Part shown: piece after piece, positions 35,157 to 43,744 of the stretch | Layout: the number at the start of each line of letters is the position of its first letter | Numbering within the stretch: position 1 is the first letter of the stretch | Assembly: GCA_012517155.1 (NCBI GenBank) | Contig: JAAYVN010000118.1 | Location: 62,001 to 126,000, forward strand | Origin: Ignavibacteriales bacterium | GTDB lineage: Bacteria > Bacteroidota > Ignavibacteria > Ignavibacteriales > Ignavibacteriaceae | Length of the DNA: 64,000 nt | Reading direction: 5' to 3' | The notes under the pieces: generated by a model | The model's database searches: none | What the model was told of the DNA's origin: nothing | The model's input: the letters and a program-made list of their open reading frames with translations, nothing else | Program-made: the position numbers and the translations under genes

Positions 35157-37268
35157 TTATTTCTGAGTTTTAACTTTAATATCAGTACCAAGACGCTGCA
35201 TATAAGCAATCATAGCGATAATCTCTTTATTGGCATCAACCGGAATGCCTGCTTTTTGCAAGTCAAGAGCAATTAACTGTGCTTGTTCACGCAAGTCTTT
35301 CAGAGCCGTGGTTTCATATCCATCCGCATAAGGAACACCGATGCTCCTCATTGCTGATATTCTTGAAGCGAGATAGGAAAGATCCAAAATATTTTCCGCA
35401 AGCCAGGGATATGCAGGCATGATAGAACCCGGGGACATCAATGGCGGATCTACAAAATGATGATAATGCCAACTATTAGGATACTTACCCCCTACTCTTA
35501 ATAAGTCAGGACCGGTACGTTTTGATCCCCACAGGAAGGGATGGTCGTAAACATACTCTCCGGCTTTTGAATATTCACCGTAACGTTCCGTTTCGGATCT
35601 GAAAGGTCTGATTAATTGAGAGTGACAATTGTTACATCCTTCACGAATATATAAATCACGTCCTTCAAGTTCCAAGGGTGAATAAGGTTTAACAGAACTT
35701 ATAGTAGGGACATTTGTTTTTATTAAATAAAGAGGAACAGCTTCAATAAGACCACCTATCAAAATGGCAATCGTTGCAAGTATAGTGAACTGTACCGGTC
35801 TGCTCTCCAGCCATCTATGTCCTTTTTCCTTTACTGGTTCTATATTCATCGGAGCTGCCTGAGCTTCCTCATCATTTTCAAATGAACCAGATTTAGCTGT
35901 TTTAGCAAGGTTGTATATCATTATCACAACGCCGGTAAGATAAAGAAGTCCACCAATTGATCGAATGACGTACATAGGAATAATCTGAAGAACAGTTTCA
36001 AGGAAGTTAGGATACTGAAGCAAACCGTCCGGAGTAAACTGTTTCCACATAAGTGACTGAGTTAAAGCCGCCCAATATAGTGAAGCCGCATAGAATACTA
36101 TACCCATGAAACCAATCCAGAAGTGGTAATTCGCAAGTTTCTTTGAATAGAGATCAGTTTTCCACAGACGCGGAATCAACCAGTAGAGAACCGCAAAAGT
36201 AAGAAAACCATTCCAACCAAGAGCGCCAATGTGAACGTGAGCAATTATCCAATCAGTGAAGTGAGCGATAGCGTTAACGCTCTTAAGTGATAGCATAGGA
36301 CCTTCAAGAGTAGCCATTCCGTATGCTGTAACAGCTACAACCATAAATTTTAGTACCGGTTCCTCCCTAACCTTATCCCATGCACCACGCAGAGTTAAGA
36401 GACCATTAATCATACCCCCCCAACTAGGAGCAATAAGCATAAGAGAGAAGACAGTTCCTAAAGACTGTGCCCAATCCGGTAAAGAAGAATAGAGAAGGTG
36501 GTGAGGTCCTGCCCATATATAAATAAATATCAAAGCCCAGAAGTGGATTATCGAGAGCCTGTAAGAATAAACCGGCCTATTAGCTGCTTTGGGCATATAA
36601 TAATACATAAGTCCAAGGTAAGGAGTTGTAAGGAAGAAAGCCACAGCATTATGTCCATACCACCACTGAACAAGTGCATCTTGAACACCTGCATAAACAG
36701 GATAGCTCTTCCAGAAACTTACCGGAACTTCTATGGAGTTAGCAATATGAAGTACAGCAACTGTAACAACTGTTGCAATGTAAAACCAAATTGCTACATA
36801 CATATGTTTTTCTCGTCTTTTTATTATAGTACCAAACATATTAATAGCAAAAACGACCCATATAAGAGTAATAAGAATGTCCAGAGGCCACTCGAGCTCA
36901 GCATATTCCTTACTTGTTGTATATCCTGCCGCAAGGGTAACAGCCGCGAGCAAAATAATAAGCTGCCAACCCCAAAAGTGGATTTTACTTAATAAGTCGC
37001 TAAACATTCTAGCTTTGCAAAGACGTTGCAATGAGTAATAGATTCCCATAAAAATTCCGTTGCCTACAAAAGCAAAAATCACAGCATTAGTATGGATAGG
37101 ACGAAGTCTGCTGAATGTCGTATATGGTATTCCAAAATTAAGCTCAGGAAGATATAGCAGAATTGCAATCCACAAGCCTACTGTCATACCGACAACACCC
37201 CACACCACAGTTGCCATTATGAAATAGCGTACGATTTTATTATCGTACTTGAAAGTTTCAAGTTGCAT
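35157..37268 (-). CDS. ccoNO: cbb3 oxidase fused subunits I and II (CcoN-CcoO)
   Basis: Oxygen-reducing core of the high-affinity cbb3 oxidase. Residues 1-480 are CcoN: heme b His in LRPIHTNAVIF, CuB ligands in WWYGHNAVAFF and AGPHHLLYSSLPDW, and heme ligands in HFTDWIIAHVHIG. After a linker, residues about 495-703 are CcoO with a membrane anchor, the heme c site CNNCH at 545-549, and the Met ligand region in SPGSIMPAYPWL. Separate ccoN and ccoO genes are usual in proteobacteria; the fusion (703 aa) is known from Bacteroidota relatives. The ribosome site GGAG lies in the end of ccoS. Confidence 0.96.
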   Translation of the reverse strand: MQLETFKYDNKIVRYFIMATVVWGVVGMTVGLWIAILLYLPELNFGIPYTTFSRLRPIHTNAVIFAFVGNGIFMGIYYSLQRLCKARMFSDLLSKIHFWGWQLIILLAAVTLAAGYTTSKEYAELEWPLDILITLIWVVFAINMFGTIIKRREKHMYVAIWFYIATVVTVAVLHIANSIEVPVSFWKSYPVYAGVQDALVQWWYGHNAVAFFLTTPYLGLMYYYMPKAANRPVYSYRLSIIHFWALIFIYIWAGPHHLLYSSLPDWAQSLGTVFSLMLIAPSWGGMINGLLTLRGAWDKVREEPVLKFMVVAVTAYGMATLEGPMLSLKSVNAIAHFTDWIIAHVHIGALGWNGFLTFAVLYWLIPRLWKTDLYSKKLANYHFWIGFMGIVFYAASLYWAALTQSLMWKQFTPDGLLQYPNFLETVLQIIPMYVIRSIGGLLYLTGVVIMIYNLAKTAKSGSFENDEEAQAAPMNIEPVKEKGHRWLESRPVQFTILATIAILIGGLIEAVPLYLIKTNVPTISSVKPYSPLELEGRDLYIREGCNNCHSQLIRPFRSETERYGEYSKAGEYVYDHPFLWGSKRTGPDLLRVGGKYPNSWHYHHFVDPPLMSPGSIMPAYPWLAENILDLSYLASRISAMRSIGVPYADGYETTALKDLREQAQLIALDLQKAGIPVDANKEIIAMIAYMQRLGTDIKVKTQK

Positions 37269-37271
37269 TAT

Positions 37272-37469
37272 TTATTCTCCGTTATTTTGTAAACTTTTTT
37301 CATTCTTTTTCTTATCCTTTTTTTTCTCCTTCAAGTCATCGAATAGAATTCGTACTGAAGGAGTGTATTTATCATCATACTGTCCTGACTTTACTGCCCA
37401 TAGGAATGCTATCAGAAATCCTCCGGCTACTACAAGACTAAAAATAATAAGCATTGCGATCACACTCAT
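37272..37469 (-). CDS. ccoS: CcoS cbb3 maturation protein
   Basis: A 65-residue protein with one N-terminal helix (ALLIIFSLVVAGG-type, about 3-25) and the CcoS signature FLWAVKSGQYDDKYTPSVRI followed by a lysine-rich tail. CcoS is needed for cofactor insertion in cbb3 oxidase. Its ATG overlaps the ccoI stop by four bases (ATGA), and it precedes ccoNO by 3 nt. Confidence 0.93.
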   Translation of the reverse strand: MSVIAMLIIFSLVVAGGFLIAFLWAVKSGQYDDKYTPSVRILFDDLKEKKKDKKKNEKSLQNNGE

Positions 37470-39868
37470 TGTAATCTTAGTCTCGCCATTAGGTTTGTAG
37501 ATGTAACAGTAAATACGACTACAGTAATTGAACTAAGGGGCATCAGGATAGCCGACATAAGCGGCGTAACAATATTATTAAAAGCTAAAACCACTCCAAT
37601 GCTATTATATATAGCTGAAATAATAAAACTTGTATAAATAATATTTTCAGCAGTGCGTGAAAATGCTAGAAATTTATCAACATAATTAAAACTATCTGCA
37701 TCAAGAATTGCATCAGATGAGGGGGTAAAAAAAGCCTTGTCCTCAGAAATAGCAACTCCAACACTACTTGCCTTCAACGCTCCGGCATCGTTAAGACCAT
37801 CTCCAATCATTAACGTCTCATGACCTGAATTATGAAGGGATTTAATGTATTCAATTTTGGCTATTGGAGACATATTAAAATGAAGGTTATCTTCTTTTTG
37901 AAAGTAAGTCAGTAAAGTCCCTTTTTCTCCGTCATTATCTCCGGTCATCAACAGAAGTTTGTATTTATCGGACAGACTATCAATAAGCGACCTTAAACCT
38001 TTTCTATACGAATTATCAATAGAATAATTGCCACGAAGTATGCCATCAATTGACAAAAATACTACCGTAATATTTTCTGTTTCCTTATCATAAGCTTCCT
38101 GATAAACAAAAGATCGTTTCCCAAGTTTCACATATCTTCCGCTAATTTTTCCTTCAATCCCCTCACCCGGTATTTCATTATAATCTTCAACATCTAACAA
38201 AGGGATTTCCGGATTAAATGTATGGTAAATTCTTAAACTCAATGGATGAGTTGAATTCTTTAATAAAGATTTTACAAGAATAGATTCTTCGTTGTTTAAG
38301 GAAGTATTGAATTTTACTCCTGAAGATCCGGGGTTCACACTCTTCTGAGTGATTGTTCCGGTCTTATCAAAAACAATCGTGTCAATTTTAGTCATACGCT
38401 CTATAACTGAGGTATTCTTCAAATAAAATCCCATTTTTCCAAATATTCTTAAAGTATTGCCAAGAGTAAATGGTGAAGTAAGTGCAAGTCCACAAGGACA
38501 TGCTATTATAAGCAAAGAAGTTGCCGAATTCATTGCCGCTTCAAAAGAAACATTAAGCCAGAAAAGAAATGTGGCAGCTGAAAGAATTAAAATAGCAGGA
38601 GTAAAATAATAACTAACTTTATTGGCAAAAGAATGACCGGCAGATTCTTTGCTTTTCTTAAACGCATCATTGTTCCATAACTGACTCAAATAACTTGCAG
38701 AAACTTCTTTTACTACCTCAATTTCAATTTTCCCTTTATTTTGTTTACCTCCCGCGTAAAGAATCTCCCCTTTATTTTTCTTTACGGGATCCCACTCGCC
38801 GGTTATAAAACTATAATCTATCTCAGCATCACCTTTGTAAAGAATTCCATCAGCGGGGATCAACTCACCATTTCGGATAACCAGTTTATCTCCTGTCTTA
38901 ACCCGGGTAAGAGGAATAACCTTTTCGATTCCTTTGTCAAACTGTGTAACTGACAATGGGAAAAAACTCTTGTAATCTCGCTCAAAATTAAAGCGCTCAT
39001 ACACCTTATTCTGGTAGAGTCGTCCAACAAGAAGAAGGAAAACCAGACCGGTGAGGGTATCCATATAACCAGGCCCAATACCTGTTGAGATGTCGTAGAG
39101 TGATTTAAAATAAATCGTTATAATACCAAGCGAAACAGGTACATCCAAATTAAGATACTTTTTACGTATCCCTTTGAATGCCGAGATAAAGTAATCGCTT
39201 GCGGAATAAAAGAAAACAGGAAGCGAAATAATTACATTGAGCACAGTAAAAACCTTTTGCAGAGCAATACTTGAAGCATCAATCGAGAGATACTCAGGGA
39301 AACTAAACAACATAATATTACCAAGACAAAATCCTGTAATACCAACTTTATAGTATAACTTTTTATTAGTATCCTCAATTTTCTTTTTTTCAAGGTTTTC
39401 ATACTTTAAGGAAGGCCCATAACCAATTGATGCGAGCAACTCAACAACTTGTCTTAAAGAAATTTCTTTATTACGAAATGTTATTACTGCCCTTTTACTT
39501 ATAAAATTAACCTGAGATTTCACGACTGATTTATGGATCCGATAAAGATTCTCTAGAAGCCATATGCATGAACTGCAATGCATCTGAGGAATGTTAAAGG
39601 TTACAACAGAAATATCATCATTACTAAAATCAAGTAACTGCCGAATAATAGTTTCGTCATCCAGATACTCGTATTTCTTCTTGCCAACAGGTGCAGTTTT
39701 AATTCCCGGGTTTGAATTTATATCGTAATAATTGCACAGGTTGTTTTCGTTGAGAATTTCATAAACAAGTTTACACCCTTCACAGCAGAAATAGTTCTCC
39801 CCGATTCTTATATTTTTTGAATCACAGACATCACCGCAGTGAACACATATTATTTTGTTTTCTACCAT
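37466..39868 (-). CDS. ccoI: Copper-transporting P-type ATPase, CcoI/FixI type
   Basis: P1B ATPase thought to export copper to the periplasm for the cbb3 oxidase. The start at 39868 (MVENKIICVHCGD) has AAAGG six bases upstream. The N-terminus has a cysteine-rich region typical of FixI (CVHCGDVCD, FCCEGCKLVYEIL), then an HMA domain with HCSSCIW near 96-102, helices including the ion site IIACPCGLALTSPF near 455, the phosphorylation motif DKTGTIT near 500, and GDGLNDAGAL. 800 aa. It starts 30 nt after the preceding membrane protein gene and overlaps ccoS. Confidence 0.94.
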   Translation of the reverse strand: MVENKIICVHCGDVCDSKNIRIGENYFCCEGCKLVYEILNENNLCNYYDINSNPGIKTAPVGKKKYEYLDDETIIRQLLDFSNDDISVVTFNIPQMHCSSCIWLLENLYRIHKSVVKSQVNFISKRAVITFRNKEISLRQVVELLASIGYGPSLKYENLEKKKIEDTNKKLYYKVGITGFCLGNIMLFSFPEYLSIDASSIALQKVFTVLNVIISLPVFFYSASDYFISAFKGIRKKYLNLDVPVSLGIITIYFKSLYDISTGIGPGYMDTLTGLVFLLLVGRLYQNKVYERFNFERDYKSFFPLSVTQFDKGIEKVIPLTRVKTGDKLVIRNGELIPADGILYKGDAEIDYSFITGEWDPVKKNKGEILYAGGKQNKGKIEIEVVKEVSASYLSQLWNNDAFKKSKESAGHSFANKVSYYFTPAILILSAATFLFWLNVSFEAAMNSATSLLIIACPCGLALTSPFTLGNTLRIFGKMGFYLKNTSVIERMTKIDTIVFDKTGTITQKSVNPGSSGVKFNTSLNNEESILVKSLLKNSTHPLSLRIYHTFNPEIPLLDVEDYNEIPGEGIEGKISGRYVKLGKRSFVYQEAYDKETENITVVFLSIDGILRGNYSIDNSYRKGLRSLIDSLSDKYKLLLMTGDNDGEKGTLLTYFQKEDNLHFNMSPIAKIEYIKSLHNSGHETLMIGDGLNDAGALKASSVGVAISEDKAFFTPSSDAILDADSFNYVDKFLAFSRTAENIIYTSFIISAIYNSIGVVLAFNNIVTPLMSAILMPLSSITVVVFTVTSTNLMARLRLQ

Positions 39869-39898
39869 TATGCCTTTAATAAGCAAATACCATAACAA

Positions 39899-40927
39899 TT
39901 ATTTTATAACCTGCAGCACTAATTCCTTTTCGGCCGCAATGAAAATAACTGTTATTTCGCCAAATGTAAGAAGAAACATTGCTAAAAGCACAAGCACAAA
40001 TATCCAGCCGGATTTATTTAAGGAAGCTCCGCTAAACACCCGGAAGATTAAACTCAGCACAGCCAACACAATAAATACTGCTAAGAAAGAAATCCCAAAT
40101 AGTCCAGTAGTCAGCACTCCATCAGGAAGAGTATAAAGATTTATTAGTACAAATAATGGAATTATCATCATAGTAATATAAATCAACTTCAAAATAATTC
40201 CTGAAAAATATTTAATTTCTTCATTTGCAAGATTTTTATTTCCTCCTTCCCAGAAGAAGTTCATAAACAAGAGATAAGCCCCAGCAACCGAAAGCGCACA
40301 TAGAATGAAATAAATCCACTTAAAAATAACAAGCCCAGATACAAATAATCCGGAGGCAAACGACATACCATCCCAGTGGTTTGGATAATATGCTTGAGTA
40401 ATCCCAGCAACGTAAAAGAACGATGCAAAGAGAAGGAATAAAATACCCCATAGTCCACTTTTATTTGAAAGGATTACTGATGCATTGTGCAAATCCTTCA
40501 ATTCTCCTTCAGCACCTATTCCTTCCGCCGCAGCAGAGAAAGATAGGGAATACCGATAAGTATAAACAAAAGCAATACCTGCAATAAACAAAAGAAATGA
40601 CAAAATCAGAAAAGTTACAGTAGGAAGAGGTAAACTAAATAACAAGTTTTCAAATACGATAATCAGGCCGGCTAAGGGAATAATACCAAGTGCGAAAGCA
40701 GCTCCCTTACTTATTGTAGCATGAACAATTACATCCTTAGAAAGGTTAATAAATATCCGGTCATTCTCCCTCTCCCCTTTTTTCTTAAAGTGTAGTGAAA
40801 GGAAAGTGCCACCTATCAAAATACCAAAGAAGGGCACGAAGAAAAATTGAACAATTGTAGCAAGGTACTGCAACAGAGCAAGTCTGTTATCAAATGATTT
40901 TAAGATCACATTTTCTATTAAATTCAT
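39899..40927 (-). CDS. Uncharacterised polytopic membrane protein of the respiratory operon
   Basis: I do not recognise this family. The 342-residue protein has about nine hydrophobic segments and begins with LALLQYLATIVQFFFVPFFG, faintly like the first helix of CydA-type quinol oxidases, but the other CydA landmarks are missing. Histidines at or near helix ends (LSLHFKKKG, DVIVHATISKG, YYPNHWDGM) could bind heme or metal, which is speculation. It stands exactly between the oxidase subunit IV gene and ccoI, with gaps of 15 and 30 nt, joining the alternative complex III part and the cbb3 part of the operon. A role in electron transfer or assembly is inferred from position only. Confidence 0.8.
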   Translation of the reverse strand: MNLIENVILKSFDNRLALLQYLATIVQFFFVPFFGILIGGTFLSLHFKKKGERENDRIFINLSKDVIVHATISKGAAFALGIIPLAGLIIVFENLLFSLPLPTVTFLILSFLLFIAGIAFVYTYRYSLSFSAAAEGIGAEGELKDLHNASVILSNKSGLWGILFLLFASFFYVAGITQAYYPNHWDGMSFASGLFVSGLVIFKWIYFILCALSVAGAYLLFMNFFWEGGNKNLANEEIKYFSGIILKLIYITMMIIPLFVLINLYTLPDGVLTTGLFGISFLAVFIVLAVLSLIFRVFSGASLNKSGWIFVLVLLAMFLLTFGEITVIFIAAEKELVLQVIK

Positions 40928-40942
40928 AGTCTGCCCTTTACA

Positions 40943-41230
40943 TTAAATAAAAAGAAGTATAAATGAAATTGAAGTTACAACGATTCCAAGAGCAACAAAT
41001 ATATTATAGAGTATTTTCTCAGTACCTGCAAACTTAAGAAATCCACGAGTAATAAAAATTCTGAAAATTAACGATCCCTGAATAAGAGAAATAAGTATGG
41101 CAAGAATAAAAACAGGTTTGCCAGATTTAAAAGAGGCTAATGCGATCATCAACACCGATAAACCAACAAGAGCAAACCATACAGTTATAATTGTTCCATA
41201 TCCTACAATATTTTCTTTTAAATTATTCAT
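40943..41230 (-). CDS. Cytochrome c oxidase subunit IV-like protein
   Basis: A 95-residue protein with three membrane helices (about 13-33, 39-58, 75-94), matching the prokaryotic oxidase subunit IV (CoxD/CtaF-like, COX4_pro) family in size and pattern (GKPVFILAILISLIQGSLIF). It starts 10 nt after the subunit III gene. Subunits I and II, normally upstream, are not in the window. The family is weakly conserved, so assignment depends partly on context. Confidence 0.75.
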   Translation of the reverse strand: MNNLKENIVGYGTIITVWFALVGLSVLMIALASFKSGKPVFILAILISLIQGSLIFRIFITRGFLKFAGTEKILYNIFVALGIVVTSISFILLFI

Positions 41231-41240
41231 ATTCGCCTCA

Positions 41241-41861
41241 TCACGCTAGTAGATAAAATAAAGGGTAGAAAAAAAGCCACATTATCGTCACTATATGATA
41301 AAAAACCCCGGCTCCCTGAATTTTGTCATAACTCTCAGAAGTTATCCTATTTCGAATAATCTGGAATGATGCAAGTTTGACAATTAAAACAGTTGCAAAA
41401 ACATGAACGATATGAACCAGATTCATCGCATAAAAAAACTTAAAGAAAAGAATTTCTCCCGGAACTTTCTGCAGAAACTTTTCATCACTCAAAGAAAAAC
41501 CAGCAAGCCATAGTGAATTAAGTTCAAGCCATCTGTTCAATAAAAACCAAACAGCAAAGATAATTGCAAGGAACTGAAGAAAGATTGAGAGATATTTTTT
41601 CTCCTTTTTCAAGCTAATAACAGAGAGAGCAAACATTGATGTCCCTGTTATTAACAAAAAAGTATTAAAAGCTCCTAAAATAGGAGATAGTTGGAGTGAT
41701 TCCGTTCGGAATTCTGCAGTAAAATCCAGCTTATTTAAGGCAAAGACTATAAGCATACCTCCGATAAGAAGGAGTTCACAAAAAAGAAACAACCAGAATC
41801 CTAGCCGAACGGATTTTGAAGATTCTATTGTTTTAACACCCGTATTCTCAGTTGAAGTCAA
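41241..41861 (-). CDS. Heme-copper oxidase subunit III
   Basis: Subunit III of a caa3/aa3-type oxidase, a cofactor-free membrane subunit of 206 aa with five helices. RLGFWLFLFCELLLIGGMLI at about 19-38 and FYAMNLVHIVHVFATVLIV are typical. The start is TTG at 41861, supported by GGAGG six bases upstream; no in-frame ATG precedes the first helix. In relatives this gene follows coxA and coxB after the alternative complex III genes; here both are missing and a monoheme cytochrome gene precedes it. Confidence 0.88.
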   Translation of the reverse strand: MTSTENTGVKTIESSKSVRLGFWLFLFCELLLIGGMLIVFALNKLDFTAEFRTESLQLSPILGAFNTFLLITGTSMFALSVISLKKEKKYLSIFLQFLAIIFAVWFLLNRWLELNSLWLAGFSLSDEKFLQKVPGEILFFKFFYAMNLVHIVHVFATVLIVKLASFQIIRNRITSESYDKIQGAGVFYHIVTIMWLFFYPLFYLLA

Positions 41862-41889
41862 AATTCCTCCGTGAATTATTTATCATTAA

Positions 41890-42546
41890 TTACTTACCTT
41901 GAAGTAAAAGATTTTCAGCCTCGGGAATGGGAATTTGTCCCGGTTGAACAGTACCTGCAGTAAGATTATAAATTTTATCAAGTGTTTGCAATTCAGTATC
42001 AGTATCGGTCGCAGGATTTGTCATAAATTCTTGTCTTATAAAGTGGATAATAGCGAGCCTATCATTAGCAGAGAGGAAATCGTAAGCGGCCATACCAGAC
42101 CCCGGAATGCCCTTTTGAAGAGTAAGATACATACCTGAAACCTTAGGTCCATTTTTCCATCCATCCTGATTATAAAAATTTCTGGGTTTGGGATTAAGGG
42201 CAACACCAGCAACACCATCACCCTTACCATCGTTTCCGTGACAGGATCCACAGGAGGAAATAAATAATTCTTTTCCTTTATCCAGCATTTCGGAAGTGGG
42301 AGTTTTGAGCATCGCAAACTCAATAGCTTTTATTGTTTTAGGTTCCTGTAAAGAAAGCTCTGTTGAATACAGAACTGAATCCGGTGGAACAAGTGGTATT
42401 TTGTTTTCAGTAATTGGGTTTAATTTACTTATATACAATAACCCCATAAGAATTAAAACCACAACTAAATATGGGAAAACCGGGGCATAGAGAAGTAGTG
42501 GTTTTTCAAATATATTTTTCAGGCAATTACATTTTAGTATTTTCAT
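41890..42546 (-). CDS. Monoheme cytochrome c, ActE-like
   Basis: A membrane-anchored cytochrome c of 218 aa: one N-terminal helix (about 19-40) and one heme site CGSCH at 99-103 with the typical HGNDGKGDGVAG stretch and a later Met ligand (PGSGMAAYDFLS). This is the size and layout of ActE, the monoheme subunit of alternative complex III, although a second cytochrome domain is fused to ActD in this operon. It could also be an electron carrier to the oxidase. It lies 10 nt after actF and 28 nt before the subunit III gene. Confidence 0.85.
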   Translation of the reverse strand: MKILKCNCLKNIFEKPLLLYAPVFPYLVVVLILMGLLYISKLNPITENKIPLVPPDSVLYSTELSLQEPKTIKAIEFAMLKTPTSEMLDKGKELFISSCGSCHGNDGKGDGVAGVALNPKPRNFYNQDGWKNGPKVSGMYLTLQKGIPGSGMAAYDFLSANDRLAIIHFIRQEFMTNPATDTDTELQTLDKIYNLTAGTVQPGQIPIPEAENLLLQGK

Positions 42547-42556
42547 AGATTTCCAA

Positions 42557-43744
42557 TTAAAGTCTGAAATTAAGTCCTCTTTTCAATTTCGGATCGCCAA
42601 CAGGAAGAATATTATGCTTACGAGAATTTAGATAAAATATTAAGACAATAAACCCAACAGCGGCAACCGGAAATGCCAAGTCAATAAAAACATAAAGAAT
42701 TCCAGTAGATTCCGTATGCATTTGAGGCATTATTAACCAATAAAGATCAATAAAATGCGCCACGAGAATCCAGATGCTTACAAATTTCAATCTACTGATT
42801 TTCATTTTAGATGGTTGAGATAAAAGCAGAGCGTATGGAATAACAAAGTGAACAAAAATTAGCAAGACTGAACCGTAAATCCATCCATCCTGCCATCTAT
42901 TCAGGAACCAGAAAGTCTCTTCAGGCAAATTTGCATACCAAATCAACATATACTGGGAAAAGGCAATGTAGCCCCAGAAATTTATAAACGTAAATAAGAG
43001 AGAACCAAAATTATGGAAGTGTTCTTCATTAATTTTAGGATTGAGCATTTTCTTTTCTTTTAAGAGAGTACCTGCGAGAGTAACAGCAGCAAATGAAGCA
43101 ACTACTGCCCCAGCAAAGAAATAGATGCCAAATATTGTTGAAAACCAATGAGGTTCCAGAGACATCATCCAGTCTATGGATGCAAGTGTAACGGTAATGG
43201 CAAAAACAGGAATAAATCCGGCTGCCAATTTAATATTAACCCTGGTGTGTTTTTGGTCAGCATCTATATCCTGCTTTCTCGAATTTCTTACCATCAAAAA
43301 GTAAAAAAGTGACCAGATAAGGATGAAAGCAATATTTCTAATTATGAAAAATGATTCATTCAGGTAAGGTGCTTTTCCTTGCAAAATCCGGTCGGTCTCA
43401 ACCGCATCGGCATGAGTCCAATGATAGAGTGTGTGGAGAGAGAAAAACAAAGGGATTACAAGTATAATAAGATAGGGAAGCATGGAAGAATAGAATTCAT
43501 TCATTCTTCTAAACGGAACTGACCAATCTGCACCAACAATATATTCAAGTGCAACAAGGAAAAGAGCTCCAATTGCCAATGAGAGAATAAAAACAAAAGC
43601 CAGCAGATAATTATATATTGCATGAGTAAAATCAACCACTATCCCAATTGCACCGAGTATCAAGCCAATTGCAATCAGGACGTATGCAATGTTCCGAACT
43701 TTTAACGGAAGATTCAATTTAGTATGGGTTAACTCATTTTGCAT
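42557..43744 (-). CDS. actF: Alternative complex III subunit ActF
   Basis: NrfD/PsrC-like integral membrane subunit (395 aa, about 10 helices) of the quinol:electron-acceptor oxidoreductase. Recognisable by ADWSVPFRRMNEFYSSMLP and by TLASIDWMMSLEPHWFSTIFGIYFF, both typical of ActF and distinct from the ActC form. It overlaps the actD-E gene by 11 nt. Confidence 0.92.
   Translation of the reverse strand: MQNELTHTKLNLPLKVRNIAYVLIAIGLILGAIGIVVDFTHAIYNYLLAFVFILSLAIGALFLVALEYIVGADWSVPFRRMNEFYSSMLPYLIILVIPLFFSLHTLYHWTHADAVETDRILQGKAPYLNESFFIIRNIAFILIWSLFYFLMVRNSRKQDIDADQKHTRVNIKLAAGFIPVFAITVTLASIDWMMSLEPHWFSTIFGIYFFAGAVVASFAAVTLAGTLLKEKKMLNPKINEEHFHNFGSLLFTFINFWGYIAFSQYMLIWYANLPEETFWFLNRWQDGWIYGSVLLIFVHFVIPYALLLSQPSKMKISRLKFVSIWILVAHFIDLYWLIMPQMHTESTGILYVFIDLAFPVAAVGFIVLIFYLNSRKHNILPVGDPKLKRGLNFRL

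Noticed and set aside
36498-36992. A 164-codon plus-strand frame antisense to ccoNO
   Set aside because: Lies entirely within the well-supported ccoNO gene, is rich in Cys, Ser and Asn as expected of a reverse-complement frame, and has no family resemblance.
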